From Chitinophaga polysaccharea (GTDB lineage Bacteria; Bacteroidota; Bacteroidia; Chitinophagales; Chitinophagaceae), in assembly GCF_007829335.1 (NCBI RefSeq), contig NZ_VIWO01000006.1, positions 124,001 to 188,000 on the forward strand: a DNA stretch of 64,000 bases, written 5' to 3'. Position 1 is the stretch's first letter, and every line of letters begins with the position of its first letter. The notes beneath the pieces were generated by a model that saw only the letters and a program-made list of their open reading frames with translations, searched no databases and was not told where the DNA came from. Shown one piece after another: positions 35,237 through 44,150 of the stretch. Position numbers and translations under genes: made by a program.

Positions 35237-38200
35237 TTATAGGTTAACGTTAATACCAGCGGCAAAAGAGCGGGTCAAGGGATAAATATTGGTATCTATC
35301 CCTTGTGAGAAGTTGCTGGCGGGCGCCATATTCACTTCCGGATCCAATCCTTTATAACGGGTGAAAGTGAGCAGGTTAGTGCCACTCAGGAATGCCCGGA
35401 TGCTGCTGATACGTACCCGGCTCAATGCAGGTGTATTAAACGTGTAGGCAACCTGTACATTTTTCAGTTTCAGGTAGGAAGCTTTTTCAATAAAGAAATC
35501 CGACGTACGGCCATTCTGGTTAGGATCGCCCGTTACGATGCGGGGTAAGCTGGCGACTTTGTTGGACGGAGACCAGGAATCATACAGCATTTCTTTTGCA
35601 TAGTTATTGGTATACCCATTAAAGTACACCACGTTTTTTCGGCCGCGGTTATCCAGCGAATTACCAATGCTGAAGTTGAGGAAAGCAGTAATCTCCCATT
35701 TTCCTATGCGCACAATATTGTTCCAGCCACCGAAGAAATCGGGTTCTGATTTACCAATGATACCACGGTCATCATCGGTGATACGGCCATCGCCGTTCAC
35801 GTCTACAAATTTCAGGTCGCCGGGAGCGGTGCTGGATGACTGGTAAAAGCCACCGGGTGCTGTTTTGTTGAGGGCATCAATTTCTTCTTTCGACTGAAAG
35901 ATACCAGCCGTTTTGAATCCTTCAAAATAACCCATGCTGCGGCCTTCTACCAGCTGACCGTTGAGATCGAAACCGCCATTCAGCTTTTCTACCCGGCTGC
36001 GTATACGCGTAATGTTTACATCGGTGATATAGCTGAAATGCCTGCGACGTATCACATCGCTACCAACTTGTATTTCCCAGCCACGGTTGGAGAAGTCGCC
36101 TACGTTATAGTATTGCTGGGCTGCACCTGTTTCCATCGGAATGCTGCGATACAGGATCATATCGCGGGTATATTTTTTGAAGTAGCCGATGGTGCCTCGT
36201 AATCTACTTTTGAACATAGAGAAGTCTACCGCTGCATCAAGCTGGTTGGTAGACTCCCAGCGGATATCCGGGTTAGGTACATCGTTTACGATCATACCAT
36301 TCTTCTTGTTATAGAAACTACCGGAAGTAAACAGGGTGGTATACTGGAAGTCAGAGAAATTGGCACTGCCGGTTTTACCCAATGACATGCGCAGTTTCAA
36401 GTCTTCCAGCCAGGTAGCGCGCTTCATAAAGCCAGCTTCCGACAAGCGATATGCGATGGCGGCAGAGGGGAAGAATGCCCAGCGGTTACCCGGGGAGAAT
36501 TTAGTTGATTCATCGGCCCGGCCGGTAAAGGTGAAATAGTACTTACCGGCGAAGTTATAATTGGCCCGCAGGAAGTAAGATTGTAACCCACTGATGGTAC
36601 CGCCGCTGCTCCAGTTGTTCAGGATGCTGGCGCCGCCGAGATGATTCAGGGATTCATCGTCAGAAAAATTATTCGATTTAATATTGGTAAAATCGCTTTT
36701 GCTTTGCTGGAACGACATACCTGCTACTGCATTGATATTGTGGCGGCCAAAGCTTTTCAGGTAAGTGAGCATGTTATCAAAAATGCGGGAATTACTGTTA
36801 TTGATATAGTCTTCCCGGGAGCCTGTTCTGGCGTTCCTCATTTCAAACACATCGGAGGCAGGCGTATAGCCTACCATATTTCCTTTTACAATATTATAAG
36901 AGAGATCCGAACGCCATCTCAATCCTTTCCAGAGTTCTATTTCTCCGAAGAATGACAGGAGCATATTCTGGCTCTTTTGCTGGTTAATACGACTCAACAT
37001 GGCTACCGGATTGGCAGAGGAACTGTCCGGCGTAGCACCATATCTTCCTAAACTATCATAAGGTGGCACATCCGGGCGATAGCGGATAATATTATAGTAA
37101 GTGTTACTGGTATTGGTTTCCATTACAGCATATGCCATATTGGTACCGAGACGCAGCCGGTCAAACAAAGTAGTTTCAAGACGGCTTCTCAGGTTATAAC
37201 GTTTAAAGCCGCTGCCCCTGATAACGCCGGCCTGGTCTGTAACGCTACCAGACACAGAATACAGGGTGCTTCCGTTGTTGGATCCACCGTTGATATTCAG
37301 GTAGAGATTGTTGGTCATACCCGGGCGTGTCAGCAATTTTTGCCAATCGGTGCTTACACCGGGGTAGAGCGTAGAATCTTTAGGCATCGGCCGGCCAGCA
37401 TTGCTATAGGCTGTTTGTACCGCTTTCAGGTACTCGTTGCCGTTCATCATATGCTGCTTCTTCGCGAAATTATCCATGGTAGCGGTATATCCTACGGAGA
37501 TATCTGCTTTAGGACCAGAGTGTCCTCTCTTGGTAGTGATGATCACCACACCGTTGGCAGCGCGGGAACCATAGATCGCCGCAGCAGAGGCATCTTTCAG
37601 GATGTCCATACTTTCAATATCTTCCGGGTTCAGGCTGGCCAGCGGAGATATTTGCCTGTTGATATCGTTGGCATATTGCGCATTCCCCTGGCCATTACCT
37701 ACTTCAAAGGGCACTCCATCAATTACATACAGGGGCTCGTTGTTACCGTATACAGAGGTACCACCACGGATGCGTATAGAGGCCACTGCTCCGGGTGCAC
37801 CGGTAGATTTTACGGCGTTCACACCGGCGGTGCGTCCTGCGAGGGCGGCGTCGAAAGAAGTAGTATTCATTTTCTTCATATCGTCTGTTTTCACAGATGA
37901 TACGGAACCTGTCAGGTCTTTCTTATCTACTTGTCCATATCCCACTACCACGATACTCCCCAGCGTCCTGGAATCTTCAGAGAGCTGTACGTCCATTTTG
38001 TCGCCCGTGATAATGAATTCGCGGGATTGCATGCCTACGGCAGAAAATACGAGCATATTCTTGTCGGTGGGAACTTTAATGGCAAAGGCGCCGTTTTCAT
38101 CGGTGGCTGTACCACGGGTCGTTCCTTTTACCAGGATTGAAGCGCCGGGTACCGGGCTTTTTTCTTTAGCGCTGGTAACGATACCGGTAATGGTACGAAA

Positions 38201-38572
38201 AGCAGCATGGGCAGTTATTTCCGCTTTCACGAAAATTACGATACCATCATTCATGGTGCGGTACTGCAGGTTGGTATTCTGCAATAACGCATCGAGTATC
38301 TGGGTGATACCGGCATCCTGGAAGCTGAGCGTATTCACCGTATATTTCTTTACATCACTTTCGTTGTAGGAGATGTTGACCGCGCTTTTCGTCTGCAATT
38401 TTTTCAGGCAAGAGGCGATGGTTTCGTAGCTGAAGTTAATGGTGGTTTGCTTCTGCAGGTACGACTGTGCCGCAGTGCGTAACTGCGCCGCCAGGCATAA
38501 CAGCAGGCATAGCAGTATTACTTTCACGCGTTTCTTTTGGTTGATGTTGGTTGGAAAAATTCCATTGTTCAT
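35237..38572 (-). CDS. SusC/RagA-type TonB-dependent transducer with STN signalling domain (locus 2)
   Basis: The frame extends to 38617, but the ATG at 38572 gives a better N-terminus and avoids overlap with fecR; the product is about 1111 residues. A signal peptide ends near RTAAQS. An STN (secretin/TonB N-terminal) domain follows (TINFSYETIASCLKKLQTKSAV, then QILDALLQNTNLQYRTM), then the carboxypeptidase-like domain, the plug (YVIDGVPFEVGNG, NPEDIESMDILKDASAAAIYG) and the barrel. The STN domain normally touches FecR in the periplasm when substrate is bound, which releases the ECF sigma. The FecR and sigma genes lie directly upstream. Confidence 0.94.
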   Translation of the reverse strand: MNNGIFPTNINQKKRVKVILLCLLLCLAAQLRTAAQSYLQKQTTINFSYETIASCLKKLQTKSAVNISYNESDVKKYTVNTLSFQDAGITQILDALLQNTNLQYRTMNDGIVIFVKAEITAHAAFRTITGIVTSAKEKSPVPGASILVKGTTRGTATDENGAFAIKVPTDKNMLVFSAVGMQSREFIITGDKMDVQLSEDSRTLGSIVVVGYGQVDKKDLTGSVSSVKTDDMKKMNTTSFDAALAGRTAGVNAVKSTGAPGAVASIRIRGGTSVYGNNEPLYVIDGVPFEVGNGQGNAQYANDINRQISPLASLNPEDIESMDILKDASAAAIYGSRAANGVVIITTKRGHSGPKADISVGYTATMDNFAKKQHMMNGNEYLKAVQTAYSNAGRPMPKDSTLYPGVSTDWQKLLTRPGMTNNLYLNINGGSNNGSTLYSVSGSVTDQAGVIRGSGFKRYNLRSRLETTLFDRLRLGTNMAYAVMETNTSNTYYNIIRYRPDVPPYDSLGRYGATPDSSSANPVAMLSRINQQKSQNMLLSFFGEIELWKGLRWRSDLSYNIVKGNMVGYTPASDVFEMRNARTGSREDYINNSNSRIFDNMLTYLKSFGRHNINAVAGMSFQQSKSDFTNIKSNNFSDDESLNHLGGASILNNWSSGGTISGLQSYFLRANYNFAGKYYFTFTGRADESTKFSPGNRWAFFPSAAIAYRLSEAGFMKRATWLEDLKLRMSLGKTGSANFSDFQYTTLFTSGSFYNKKNGMIVNDVPNPDIRWESTNQLDAAVDFSMFKSRLRGTIGYFKKYTRDMILYRSIPMETGAAQQYYNVGDFSNRGWEIQVGSDVIRRRHFSYITDVNITRIRSRVEKLNGGFDLNGQLVEGRSMGYFEGFKTAGIFQSKEEIDALNKTAPGGFYQSSSTAPGDLKFVDVNGDGRITDDDRGIIGKSEPDFFGGWNNIVRIGKWEITAFLNFSIGNSLDNRGRKNVVYFNGYTNNYAKEMLYDSWSPSNKVASLPRIVTGDPNQNGRTSDFFIEKASYLKLKNVQVAYTFNTPALSRVRISSIRAFLSGTNLLTFTRYKGLDPEVNMAPASNFSQGIDTNIYPLTRSFAAGINVNL

Positions 38573-38610
38573 AAATAAATGGTATTTGGTATGAATGGTA
38601 AAGTGCTTTA

Positions 38611-39573
38611 TCAGCAAGGCTGACCGCTGATGACGATTTCTTTGTTGCGAACAGTATAAGTGATGTTATCGATCAGTTTAAGGAGATCCAGTACTTTGGT
38701 AATAGGCTCTTTATCGTTGAAATGCAGGCTGTTGATACATTGTTTCATCTTATCATTACTAAATCTGATCTGGTAACCATAGATATTTTCCAGTTTTACC
38801 GCCAGTTCTTCCAGGCTTACATTGGTGAGATAGATATCTCCATTGCGCCAGCTGTTTGATTGGGCAGCGTTGGCTGTTTGGGTAGCAAATGTGGCGAGGC
38901 GGCTGTTGTACACCACTTGCTGGCCGGCGCCCAGCACTACTTTGCGCTGCTGCGGATCCGTTACCTGTACATTACCGCTGGTAACGGTTATTTTCTCTTT
39001 TACCAGGCGGGTATAGGCGGCTACGTTAAAAGAGGTACCCAATACCTGTACTGCCAGGTTCCGGGTGTGCACCACAAAAGGATGCGCTGCATCCTTGGCT
39101 ACTTCAAAAAATACCTCTCCATTGTTCACGACAAATTCGCGGTGGCTGTGAAAGCTTGCATTATAGCGGAGGCTGGAGCCGCTGTTGAGCCATACGACAG
39201 AACCATCTGGCAGGGCCATTTTCAGGCGTTTTCCGGCGGGGCATTCCAGCGCTACCCAGGAAGGCCGGGCTGGTGTGGGAGATGAAGGCAGCAACCATTT
39301 CAGACCGATCAGCAATAGTAAGATGGCTGCCGCCGGCCACACGTACCGCAGCCAGCGGGATAATTGTTTCACTGGCACTGGCTGTTCGTATAATGCAGAC
39401 AGCTGCTGCCAGGAGGCTTCCTTCAGTGCTGTCCTTTCTTCTGCCCCTGGCATGTTGGCCGGCATGGCGTCGAGGCTTTGGTACCATTGCTGTAAAAACA
39501 GCTCCTCTTCCTGGCTGAGGCCCTCCTGTTGTTGCTTCTGTAATAAAAAACGGATATACCGATGATTGAGCAT
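38611..39573 (-). CDS. FecR-type anti-sigma factor (locus 2)
   Basis: The 320-residue inner-membrane protein has a cytoplasmic N-terminus of about 88 residues (helical, with WYQSLDAMP) and one membrane segment (VWPAAAILLLLIGLKWLL). The periplasmic FecR domain follows (VALECPAGKRLKMALPDGSVVWLNSGSSLRY) and a C-terminal DUF4974 domain (LEELAVKLENIYGYQIRFS). It should hold the ECF sigma encoded upstream until the SusC STN domain signals. It is separated from the sigma gene by a SusD relic and a 20-bp palindromic terminator, which is not the normal tight arrangement. Confidence 0.93.
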   Translation of the reverse strand: MLNHRYIRFLLQKQQQEGLSQEEELFLQQWYQSLDAMPANMPGAEERTALKEASWQQLSALYEQPVPVKQLSRWLRYVWPAAAILLLLIGLKWLLPSSPTPARPSWVALECPAGKRLKMALPDGSVVWLNSGSSLRYNASFHSHREFVVNNGEVFFEVAKDAAHPFVVHTRNLAVQVLGTSFNVAAYTRLVKEKITVTSGNVQVTDPQQRKVVLGAGQQVVYNSRLATFATQTANAAQSNSWRNGDIYLTNVSLEELAVKLENIYGYQIRFSNDKMKQCINSLHFNDKEPITKVLDLLKLIDNITYTVRNKEIVISGQPC

Positions 39574-39654
39574 AGTTGGTTCTTGATATGGTAAGTACAG
39601 GGAGGGGGATTGATCGTACCAGCCAGTTAAAAAAAATTTATTTTTCTCCGGGCA

Positions 39655-39698
39655 CTAAAAAGGCGGCCATCTTCTCGCGAAGATGGCCGCCTTTTTAG
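39655..39698. terminator. Perfect 20-bp palindromic terminator
   Basis: The arms 39655-39674 and 39679-39698 pair without mismatch around loop tcgc and end in ctaaaaa and tttttag. It follows the SusD relic by 15 bases and precedes fecR, so it should stop transcripts coming from the sigma gene. Confidence 0.92.
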
Positions 39699-39713
39699 TC
39701 TTTAAAAGAACAG

Positions 39714-39985
39714 CTATTCCTTCAGCAGCGGATTATTTGCTAATGCCTCCAATGGAATCTGGATGGTGTAGCGCGGATCGCCTGCTTTCAGGGTATATGT
39801 TTTTCCTTTTGGCGGTAAATATTGCTATTACTGATCTTCTTAACAATATTATTTCCCTTGGCGTCTTTTCCATAGTATAGATAGTATAGCTTCGTGCGCG
39901 CAAATCGCCGGTAGCATCGTACAGGGAAAACAGTTTATCAGAAACGATCATCGGGACGAATGATTGTGCTACGAAGAATGGGGGT
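39714..39985 (-). pseudogene. Relic of a SusD 3' end, with two frameshifts
   Basis: Directly after the sigma stop, in the same frame, the minus strand reads VAQSFVPMIVSDKLFSLYDATGDLRARSY. This resembles the C-terminal region of a SusD protein. A frame change near 39865 continues as YYGKDAKGNNIVKKISNSN. A second change near 39805 gives GDPRYTIQIPLEALANNPLLKE and a stop at 39714, similar to the family's PIP...NP ending. No single frame encodes the whole. About 90 residues remain of the usual 450-550. Confidence 0.65.
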
Positions 39986-39987
39986 AG

Positions 39988-40578
39988 TTATTTCCCGGTA
40001 AGTATACTTACAATAATCACGAGTAAGGTAGGATCTACTTTGCCTCGCAGGTGTTCCTTCATTTTTTCGGTAGCGCGATGTAATTGGTTCTTCACGGTTT
40101 GTACCGATAAAGACAGATGTGCGGCTATTTCTGCGGGAGATAGTTGTTCTTCCCTGCTGAGCATAAAAATTTCCTGCATACGGGGCGGCAGTTGCGCAAT
40201 AGCATCGTTGATGATGTGCTGCAATTCTTTCAGCGTAAGTTGCTGGGCCGAGTTATTATGTGCAAAGGTGGATTGCCATTGAGTTTCCACGATGTAACGA
40301 AGTTTTACTTCGTTGCGGGCATAGAGGTTAAAGATGCGGTTGCGGAGAATGACCTGCAGGTATGGAAACAACGATTCCCTTGGTTGCAGCGCTGCACGCT
40401 GTTTCCAAGCAGTCACAAATACTTCCTGCACTACATCACGGGCTTCCTCGGCATCCTGCAATCTCTTAAAGGCAATATTAAAGAGCGGATCCCAATACCT
40501 CTGGTATATGAGCCGGAATGCCTCTAAAGGTTGCGAATGCACCAGACCAACCAGTTCCTTGTCTGTTATATCATTCAT
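39988..40578 (-). CDS. ECF-type RNA polymerase sigma factor (locus 2)
   Basis: This 196-residue sigma-70-family protein is of the FecI/SusCD-linked type. Region 2 is clear (FRLIYQRYWDPLFNIAFKRLQDAEEARDVVQEVFVTAW). Region 4 contains a helix-turn-helix (LPPRMQEIFMLSREEQLSPAEIAAHLSLSVQTVKNQLHRA). There is a short hydrophobic C-terminus (LLVIIVSILTGK). It presumably directs transcription of the fecR-susC-susD operon downstream, and FecR would restrain it. The intervening relic and terminator mean the downstream operon needs its own promoter, perhaps one recognised by this sigma. Confidence 0.93.
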   Translation of the reverse strand: MNDITDKELVGLVHSQPLEAFRLIYQRYWDPLFNIAFKRLQDAEEARDVVQEVFVTAWKQRAALQPRESLFPYLQVILRNRIFNLYARNEVKLRYIVETQWQSTFAHNNSAQQLTLKELQHIINDAIAQLPPRMQEIFMLSREEQLSPAEIAAHLSLSVQTVKNQLHRATEKMKEHLRGKVDPTLLVIIVSILTGK

Positions 40579-40661
40579 GCCACCAGCAAATTAACGGGAA
40601 GGCCACAAGATAAGACAAACAAACTGGATTTACATCGTATACATTTTTATTTAATGTCAGA

Positions 40662-41534
40662 TCAGGGAGCCGACAGGAAAGTCATAATACCATTCAGCAC
40701 CTTGGTATCGCGCATAATCCGGAAGTGTCCTTCGCCGGTAATGCGGAGCGATTGGATAGCGGGGTATTGCTGCAGGTAGTCATCTATTTCTGTGGCCAGG
40801 GCCAGGGTATCGGTGGTATCGTAGCCCAGCCAGATCTTTTCTGCTTTTATACCGTTGATGTATCGGTGCATATCCATATCGGAGAGGTCTTCCCGCAGGC
40901 GGGTACGGATCAGTTGCTGCAGTTTGGGCATTACCACCGGGTGAATGCGGAATAAGCGGAGCGCTTCATTGAAAAAGACCGGGGCGCTCAACGCCGTGCT
41001 TAGCAATACCAGGCGCGGTACGGCCACATTTTTACGGGAGAGCGTCAGTGCTGCATTGAGGGCGCCAAACGAGTGGCCTATCACCGCGTAAAAAGGAGCT
41101 TCTTCCTGCATGACCTGTTCGAGCACATGCATCCATTGTACCAGGTTGGTGCGTTTTCCACCGGAGAGGCCGTGCGCGGGCGCATCATAGGATACTACCT
41201 GGTAGCCTTGTTGCAGCAGGGCAGTGATGAGCTGTTTGAAATGCAGCGGACTACCTCCCCATCCGTGCAGCAATAAAATTTTTGGTCCTGTACTTCCCCA
41301 GCGATAGGTTTTTACTTTCAGGGGGGTATTGTCGAAAGGATAGCTGCTCACCTGCAAGGACTGCATTACCGCCTGGTTGCGGAGTTCCACATGGGTGGAC
41401 CGGAGTTTGCCTGCTGGTGGCGTACAGTACAGCCGGTAAAAAATCCGGGCAGTGGCGCCTGGAAAAGGGCGGCTCATGGCGGAAAGCACTTTTCCCGCCA
41501 TGCGGAGCGACAAGGGTAAAACCTGGTGTTGCAT
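40662..41534 (-). CDS. Alpha/beta hydrolase controlled by the neighbouring TetR
   Basis: The 290-residue protein has the hydrolase fold with the oxyanion segment LLLHGWGGSPLHF, the nucleophile Ser155 in AVIGHSFGALNAAL and the His in ITGEGHFRIMRD. The region before residue 65 is an extension of unknown role. It lacks a signal peptide. The start codon lies 37 bases after the tetR stop. A site fitting TAnACCAATCGGTnTA lies 3 bases before the ATG, so the TetR protein very probably represses it. The substrate is unknown; an ester, lipid or similar compound that also induces the repressor would be consistent. Confidence 0.88.
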   Translation of the reverse strand: MQHQVLPLSLRMAGKVLSAMSRPFPGATARIFYRLYCTPPAGKLRSTHVELRNQAVMQSLQVSSYPFDNTPLKVKTYRWGSTGPKILLLHGWGGSPLHFKQLITALLQQGYQVVSYDAPAHGLSGGKRTNLVQWMHVLEQVMQEEAPFYAVIGHSFGALNAALTLSRKNVAVPRLVLLSTALSAPVFFNEALRLFRIHPVVMPKLQQLIRTRLREDLSDMDMHRYINGIKAEKIWLGYDTTDTLALATEIDDYLQQYPAIQSLRITGEGHFRIMRDTKVLNGIMTFLSAP

Positions 41535-41536
41535 TT

Positions 41537-41552
41537 TAGACCGATTGGTTTA
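41537..41552. promoter_or_regulatory. TetR operator before the hydrolase gene
   Basis: The minus strand reads taaaccaatcggtcta, fitting TAnACCAATCGGTnTA exactly. It is 2 bases upstream of the hydrolase ATG and would overlap its 5' end. Confidence 0.75.
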
Positions 41553-41570
41553 TTTTTAGCAATAAAAAAA

Positions 41571-42161
41571 TCACAGCATGTGACGTTTCATTTCTTCCCG
41601 TAAAGCGTCTATTACTACCAGCATTTGTTTATTATGCCCCAGCACCCCGCTGACCAGTATAGCCCCTTCCAGCATGCTAAACATCCTGATGGCAAACTTC
41701 CTTTCGTCCCAGTCCTCGCGAAACTCGCCGTGCTCCTTTCCATACTGCACCATCTTTGCAATGCGGGACTGAAAATAGAGCACCAGTTCACTGACTTTCT
41801 TCTTTAAGCCGGGGTTGGTATCGTCGGCTTCTACACCGAAATTGAGCATAGGACAACCGCCGGATACCGTTTGTTCCATCGGAAAGCGTTCGTAGTGAGC
41901 AAACAGGGCTTCAAATTTCCCGGCAGAGGTAGTAGCGGCGGCGGTTACGTTTTTCAACCGCTGTTTCTCTTCTTCCACCATATAGTCAAATACTGCCATT
42001 ACGATTTCCTCTTTGGAGGAAAAATTGCCATACACTCCACCCTTGGCCAGTTTGGTGGCCTTCAGGATATCACTGATAGAAGTACCGGCCACTCCCTTCC
42101 TGTTGAAAATAGGCGCCGATTTTTCTATGATAAACTGCCTGGTGAGTTCCGCTTTTCCCAT
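41571..42161 (-). CDS. TetR/AcrR family transcriptional repressor
   Basis: The 196-residue protein has an N-terminal helix-turn-helix (ISDILKATKLAKGGVYGNFSSKEEIVMAVFDYM, about residues 24-56) and an all-helical ligand-binding C-terminus. Its own promoter carries a site matching TAnACCAATCGGTnTA 13 bases before the ATG. A second copy stands before the next gene, and a third before lpdA. It therefore probably represses itself, the hydrolase and perhaps lpdA, and is released by a small lipophilic or acyl-type ligand. The ligand is not evident from the sequence. Confidence 0.92.
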   Translation of the reverse strand: MGKAELTRQFIIEKSAPIFNRKGVAGTSISDILKATKLAKGGVYGNFSSKEEIVMAVFDYMVEEEKQRLKNVTAAATTSAGKFEALFAHYERFPMEQTVSGGCPMLNFGVEADDTNPGLKKKVSELVLYFQSRIAKMVQYGKEHGEFREDWDERKFAIRMFSMLEGAILVSGVLGHNKQMLVVIDALREEMKRHML

Positions 42162-42174
42162 AGAGAGATAAAAT

Positions 42175-42190
42175 TAGACCAATCGGTTTA
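42175..42190. promoter_or_regulatory. TetR autoregulatory operator
   Basis: The plus strand reads tagaccaatcggttta, fitting TAnACCAATCGGTnTA exactly, 13 bases before the tetR start codon at 42161. Confidence 0.78.
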
Positions 42191-42205
42191 ATTTAACAAA
42201 AAAAT

Positions 42206-42910
42206 CTACAGGCTTAAGATACGCTCAATAGCGGGCGCGTAAGCAGCCCCGATGGGAATAGGTACATTTTTGATATAGAGCGCGTTCCGGTCGGCCCGCT
42301 CTATTTTGTTGTTGGCGACAATATAGGAACGATGTACGCGGGTGAAAGCATTGATGGGCAGCAGATCTACTGCCTCCTGCATCGACAGGCGGGAAATCAG
42401 CTTACGGTCGCTGAGAATAAAATTGACGTAATTGCCGGCGCTTTCCAGGTAGAGAATATCATCGAGGACAATACGGAATTGTTCATAACCGCTTTTTACG
42501 AAAATGTAATCCGGCTGCTCTTTTATTACAGGCGTGCCTGTTTGCTGTTTCAACTGCAAAAGGCTGTGGGCTTTATTGCAGGCCTTCATGAAACGTATCA
42601 GGGAAAAAGGTTTCAGCAGGTAGTCGATGGCATCCAGCTCAAAACTTTTCACGGCATGTTCAGAGTAAGCGGTGGTAAAAACGGTCATGGGCGGTGTGGG
42701 CAGGCTGGACAAAAAGTCCAGCCCTGAAATATCCGGCATTTTGATATCGAGAAACAGCAGGTCTACTTTTTCTTTACTCAAAAAGTCGATGGCATCAAAT
42801 GCGTTGGTAAAAAAGCCTTTCATTTCCAGGAAAGGCACCATGGCAGCATGATTTTTAATAACAGCCAGCGCCACGGGTTCATCATCTATTGCTATAGCAG
42901 TCAGCTTCAT
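42206..42910 (-). CDS. LytTR-type response regulator
   Basis: The 234-residue protein has a receiver domain with phospho-acceptor Asp55 in LLFLDIKMPDISGLDFL and a C-terminal LytTR DNA-binding domain (about 130-234; DYIFVKSGYEQFRIVLDDILYLESAGNYV in the usual place, then FTRVHRSYIVANNKI). It is the output of the histidine kinase at 44137-45645. The DUF4407 gene lies between them, with its stop 31 bases before this start, so all three form one operon. Target genes cannot be read from the window. Confidence 0.93.
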   Translation of the reverse strand: MKLTAIAIDDEPVALAVIKNHAAMVPFLEMKGFFTNAFDAIDFLSKEKVDLLFLDIKMPDISGLDFLSSLPTPPMTVFTTAYSEHAVKSFELDAIDYLLKPFSLIRFMKACNKAHSLLQLKQQTGTPVIKEQPDYIFVKSGYEQFRIVLDDILYLESAGNYVNFILSDRKLISRLSMQEAVDLLPINAFTRVHRSYIVANNKIERADRNALYIKNVPIPIGAAYAPAIERILSL

Positions 42911-42941
42911 ATGGCTATTTTACGGGTAAACAATATAGGGA

Positions 42942-44150
42942 TTAACTGATCCGGCCCAGTAACAATTTTTTGGCTTGTTGCCAGAGTTGGTGATACTGGC
43001 GGTTCTCGCGTTGCCGCCAGTCCCTCACCAGGGTTTCCGCTTCTTCTTTGCGGATGTCGCGGGTAGATTCGAAGAGATGATCCACCGTTTCTTTATCTGC
43101 CGCCAGGGCTGCTGCCTGGTAATGTTCCTGCAATGCTTTGCCGGTTTGTGTTTCCAGTTCGGCAGCGCTGACACCGTTGGCCGTAGCAGCTGCTATTTTT
43201 TCATCGTATTCTCCTTTGGGCATCAGTATTTTGCTGAGCAAAGGCATTACTTCTATCAAGGTGATAATGAATACAATGAGGCGATATCTTTGTTTTACCG
43301 GCGGATGTGTTTCTGTTAATTCCTGCAATGCCTCCACCTGTGCCAGGAAGCCATTGGTCAGGGTGCCCAGGTACACCACTTCCTTGGTGCTGTCCACACT
43401 GTGCATGCGGGCTATCTGCGCCTGCAGCTGTTGTTGCTGCGGCTCCCAGGCGCGCTGCAAGGTTTGCAGTTCTTCTTCTGATTTCAGGTAGGCCGACTTT
43501 TTCACCCGGGCAATGTCCGACTCTCCTATCCTGCCGGAACCACCGGTGCCATCGGTTTCTTTGATATAACTATCTTTGTATACCTTCATTTCGGCGGCCT
43601 TTTGCGCCAGCTGCTGCTTTCCCTGATCCAGCGACTGCTGCAGGGTTGCCATCTGGCCGGCATTGAGCTTTACCAGTTGCGCCCGGTAGGCGTCCAGCTT
43701 AGACTGTTTACTCAGCTCCAGCTGCGCATCAATGTCTTTCTTAAATAACATTAATACCACCGGTTGGGAAATAAACAAGCCTATAGTAACGGCCAGGACT
43801 AAACGAAATATTACCGGCATCACTTTTATACTGCCATTGGTACGCGACATGGCTGCAATCAGCGTACGATCGACCGACAAGATGGCGAATCCGAAAAACA
43901 GGGCCAGTCCCACTACGATCATATCATCGTTTACCACGGTGGAAAAGAAATATCCCCAGGCCAGGGTGGCAAACATCCAGGTAACGAGCACGGATATACC
44001 GATAATGCGGTACCGTTCTTTCTCCGTTCTGCAATCTTTTAATATATCTGCATCAGCAGCGGCCAGCCACCATAAAAAACGGGTCATGCCGTCGGGCGCT
44101 GCGGTCACTTCCTCTTCTCCTTTTTTCATCTCCTTATTATTTATTAACAT
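42942..44150 (-). CDS. DUF4407 membrane protein inserted in a two-component operon
   Basis: The 402-residue protein has the DUF4407 pattern. The N-terminus is FLWWLAAADADILKDC. Membrane segments lie near residues 50-65, 75-90 and 110-130 (including ILSVDRTLIAAMS and VILRLVLAVTIGL-like sequence). A long coiled-coil follows (about 140-270, rich in Gln, Lys and Glu), then a fourth membrane segment (YRLIVFIITLIEVMPLLSKIL) and a charged tail. Its ATG overlaps the end of the kinase gene; another ATG at 44129 is possible. The family has no established function. Its position suggests a membrane partner or accessory sensor for the LytS-like kinase. Confidence 0.85.
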   Translation of the reverse strand: MLINNKEMKKGEEEVTAAPDGMTRFLWWLAAADADILKDCRTEKERYRIIGISVLVTWMFATLAWGYFFSTVVNDDMIVVGLALFFGFAILSVDRTLIAAMSRTNGSIKVMPVIFRLVLAVTIGLFISQPVVLMLFKKDIDAQLELSKQSKLDAYRAQLVKLNAGQMATLQQSLDQGKQQLAQKAAEMKVYKDSYIKETDGTGGSGRIGESDIARVKKSAYLKSEEELQTLQRAWEPQQQQLQAQIARMHSVDSTKEVVYLGTLTNGFLAQVEALQELTETHPPVKQRYRLIVFIITLIEVMPLLSKILMPKGEYDEKIAAATANGVSAAELETQTGKALQEHYQAAALAADKETVDHLFESTRDIRKEEAETLVRDWRQRENRQYHQLWQQAKKLLLGRIS

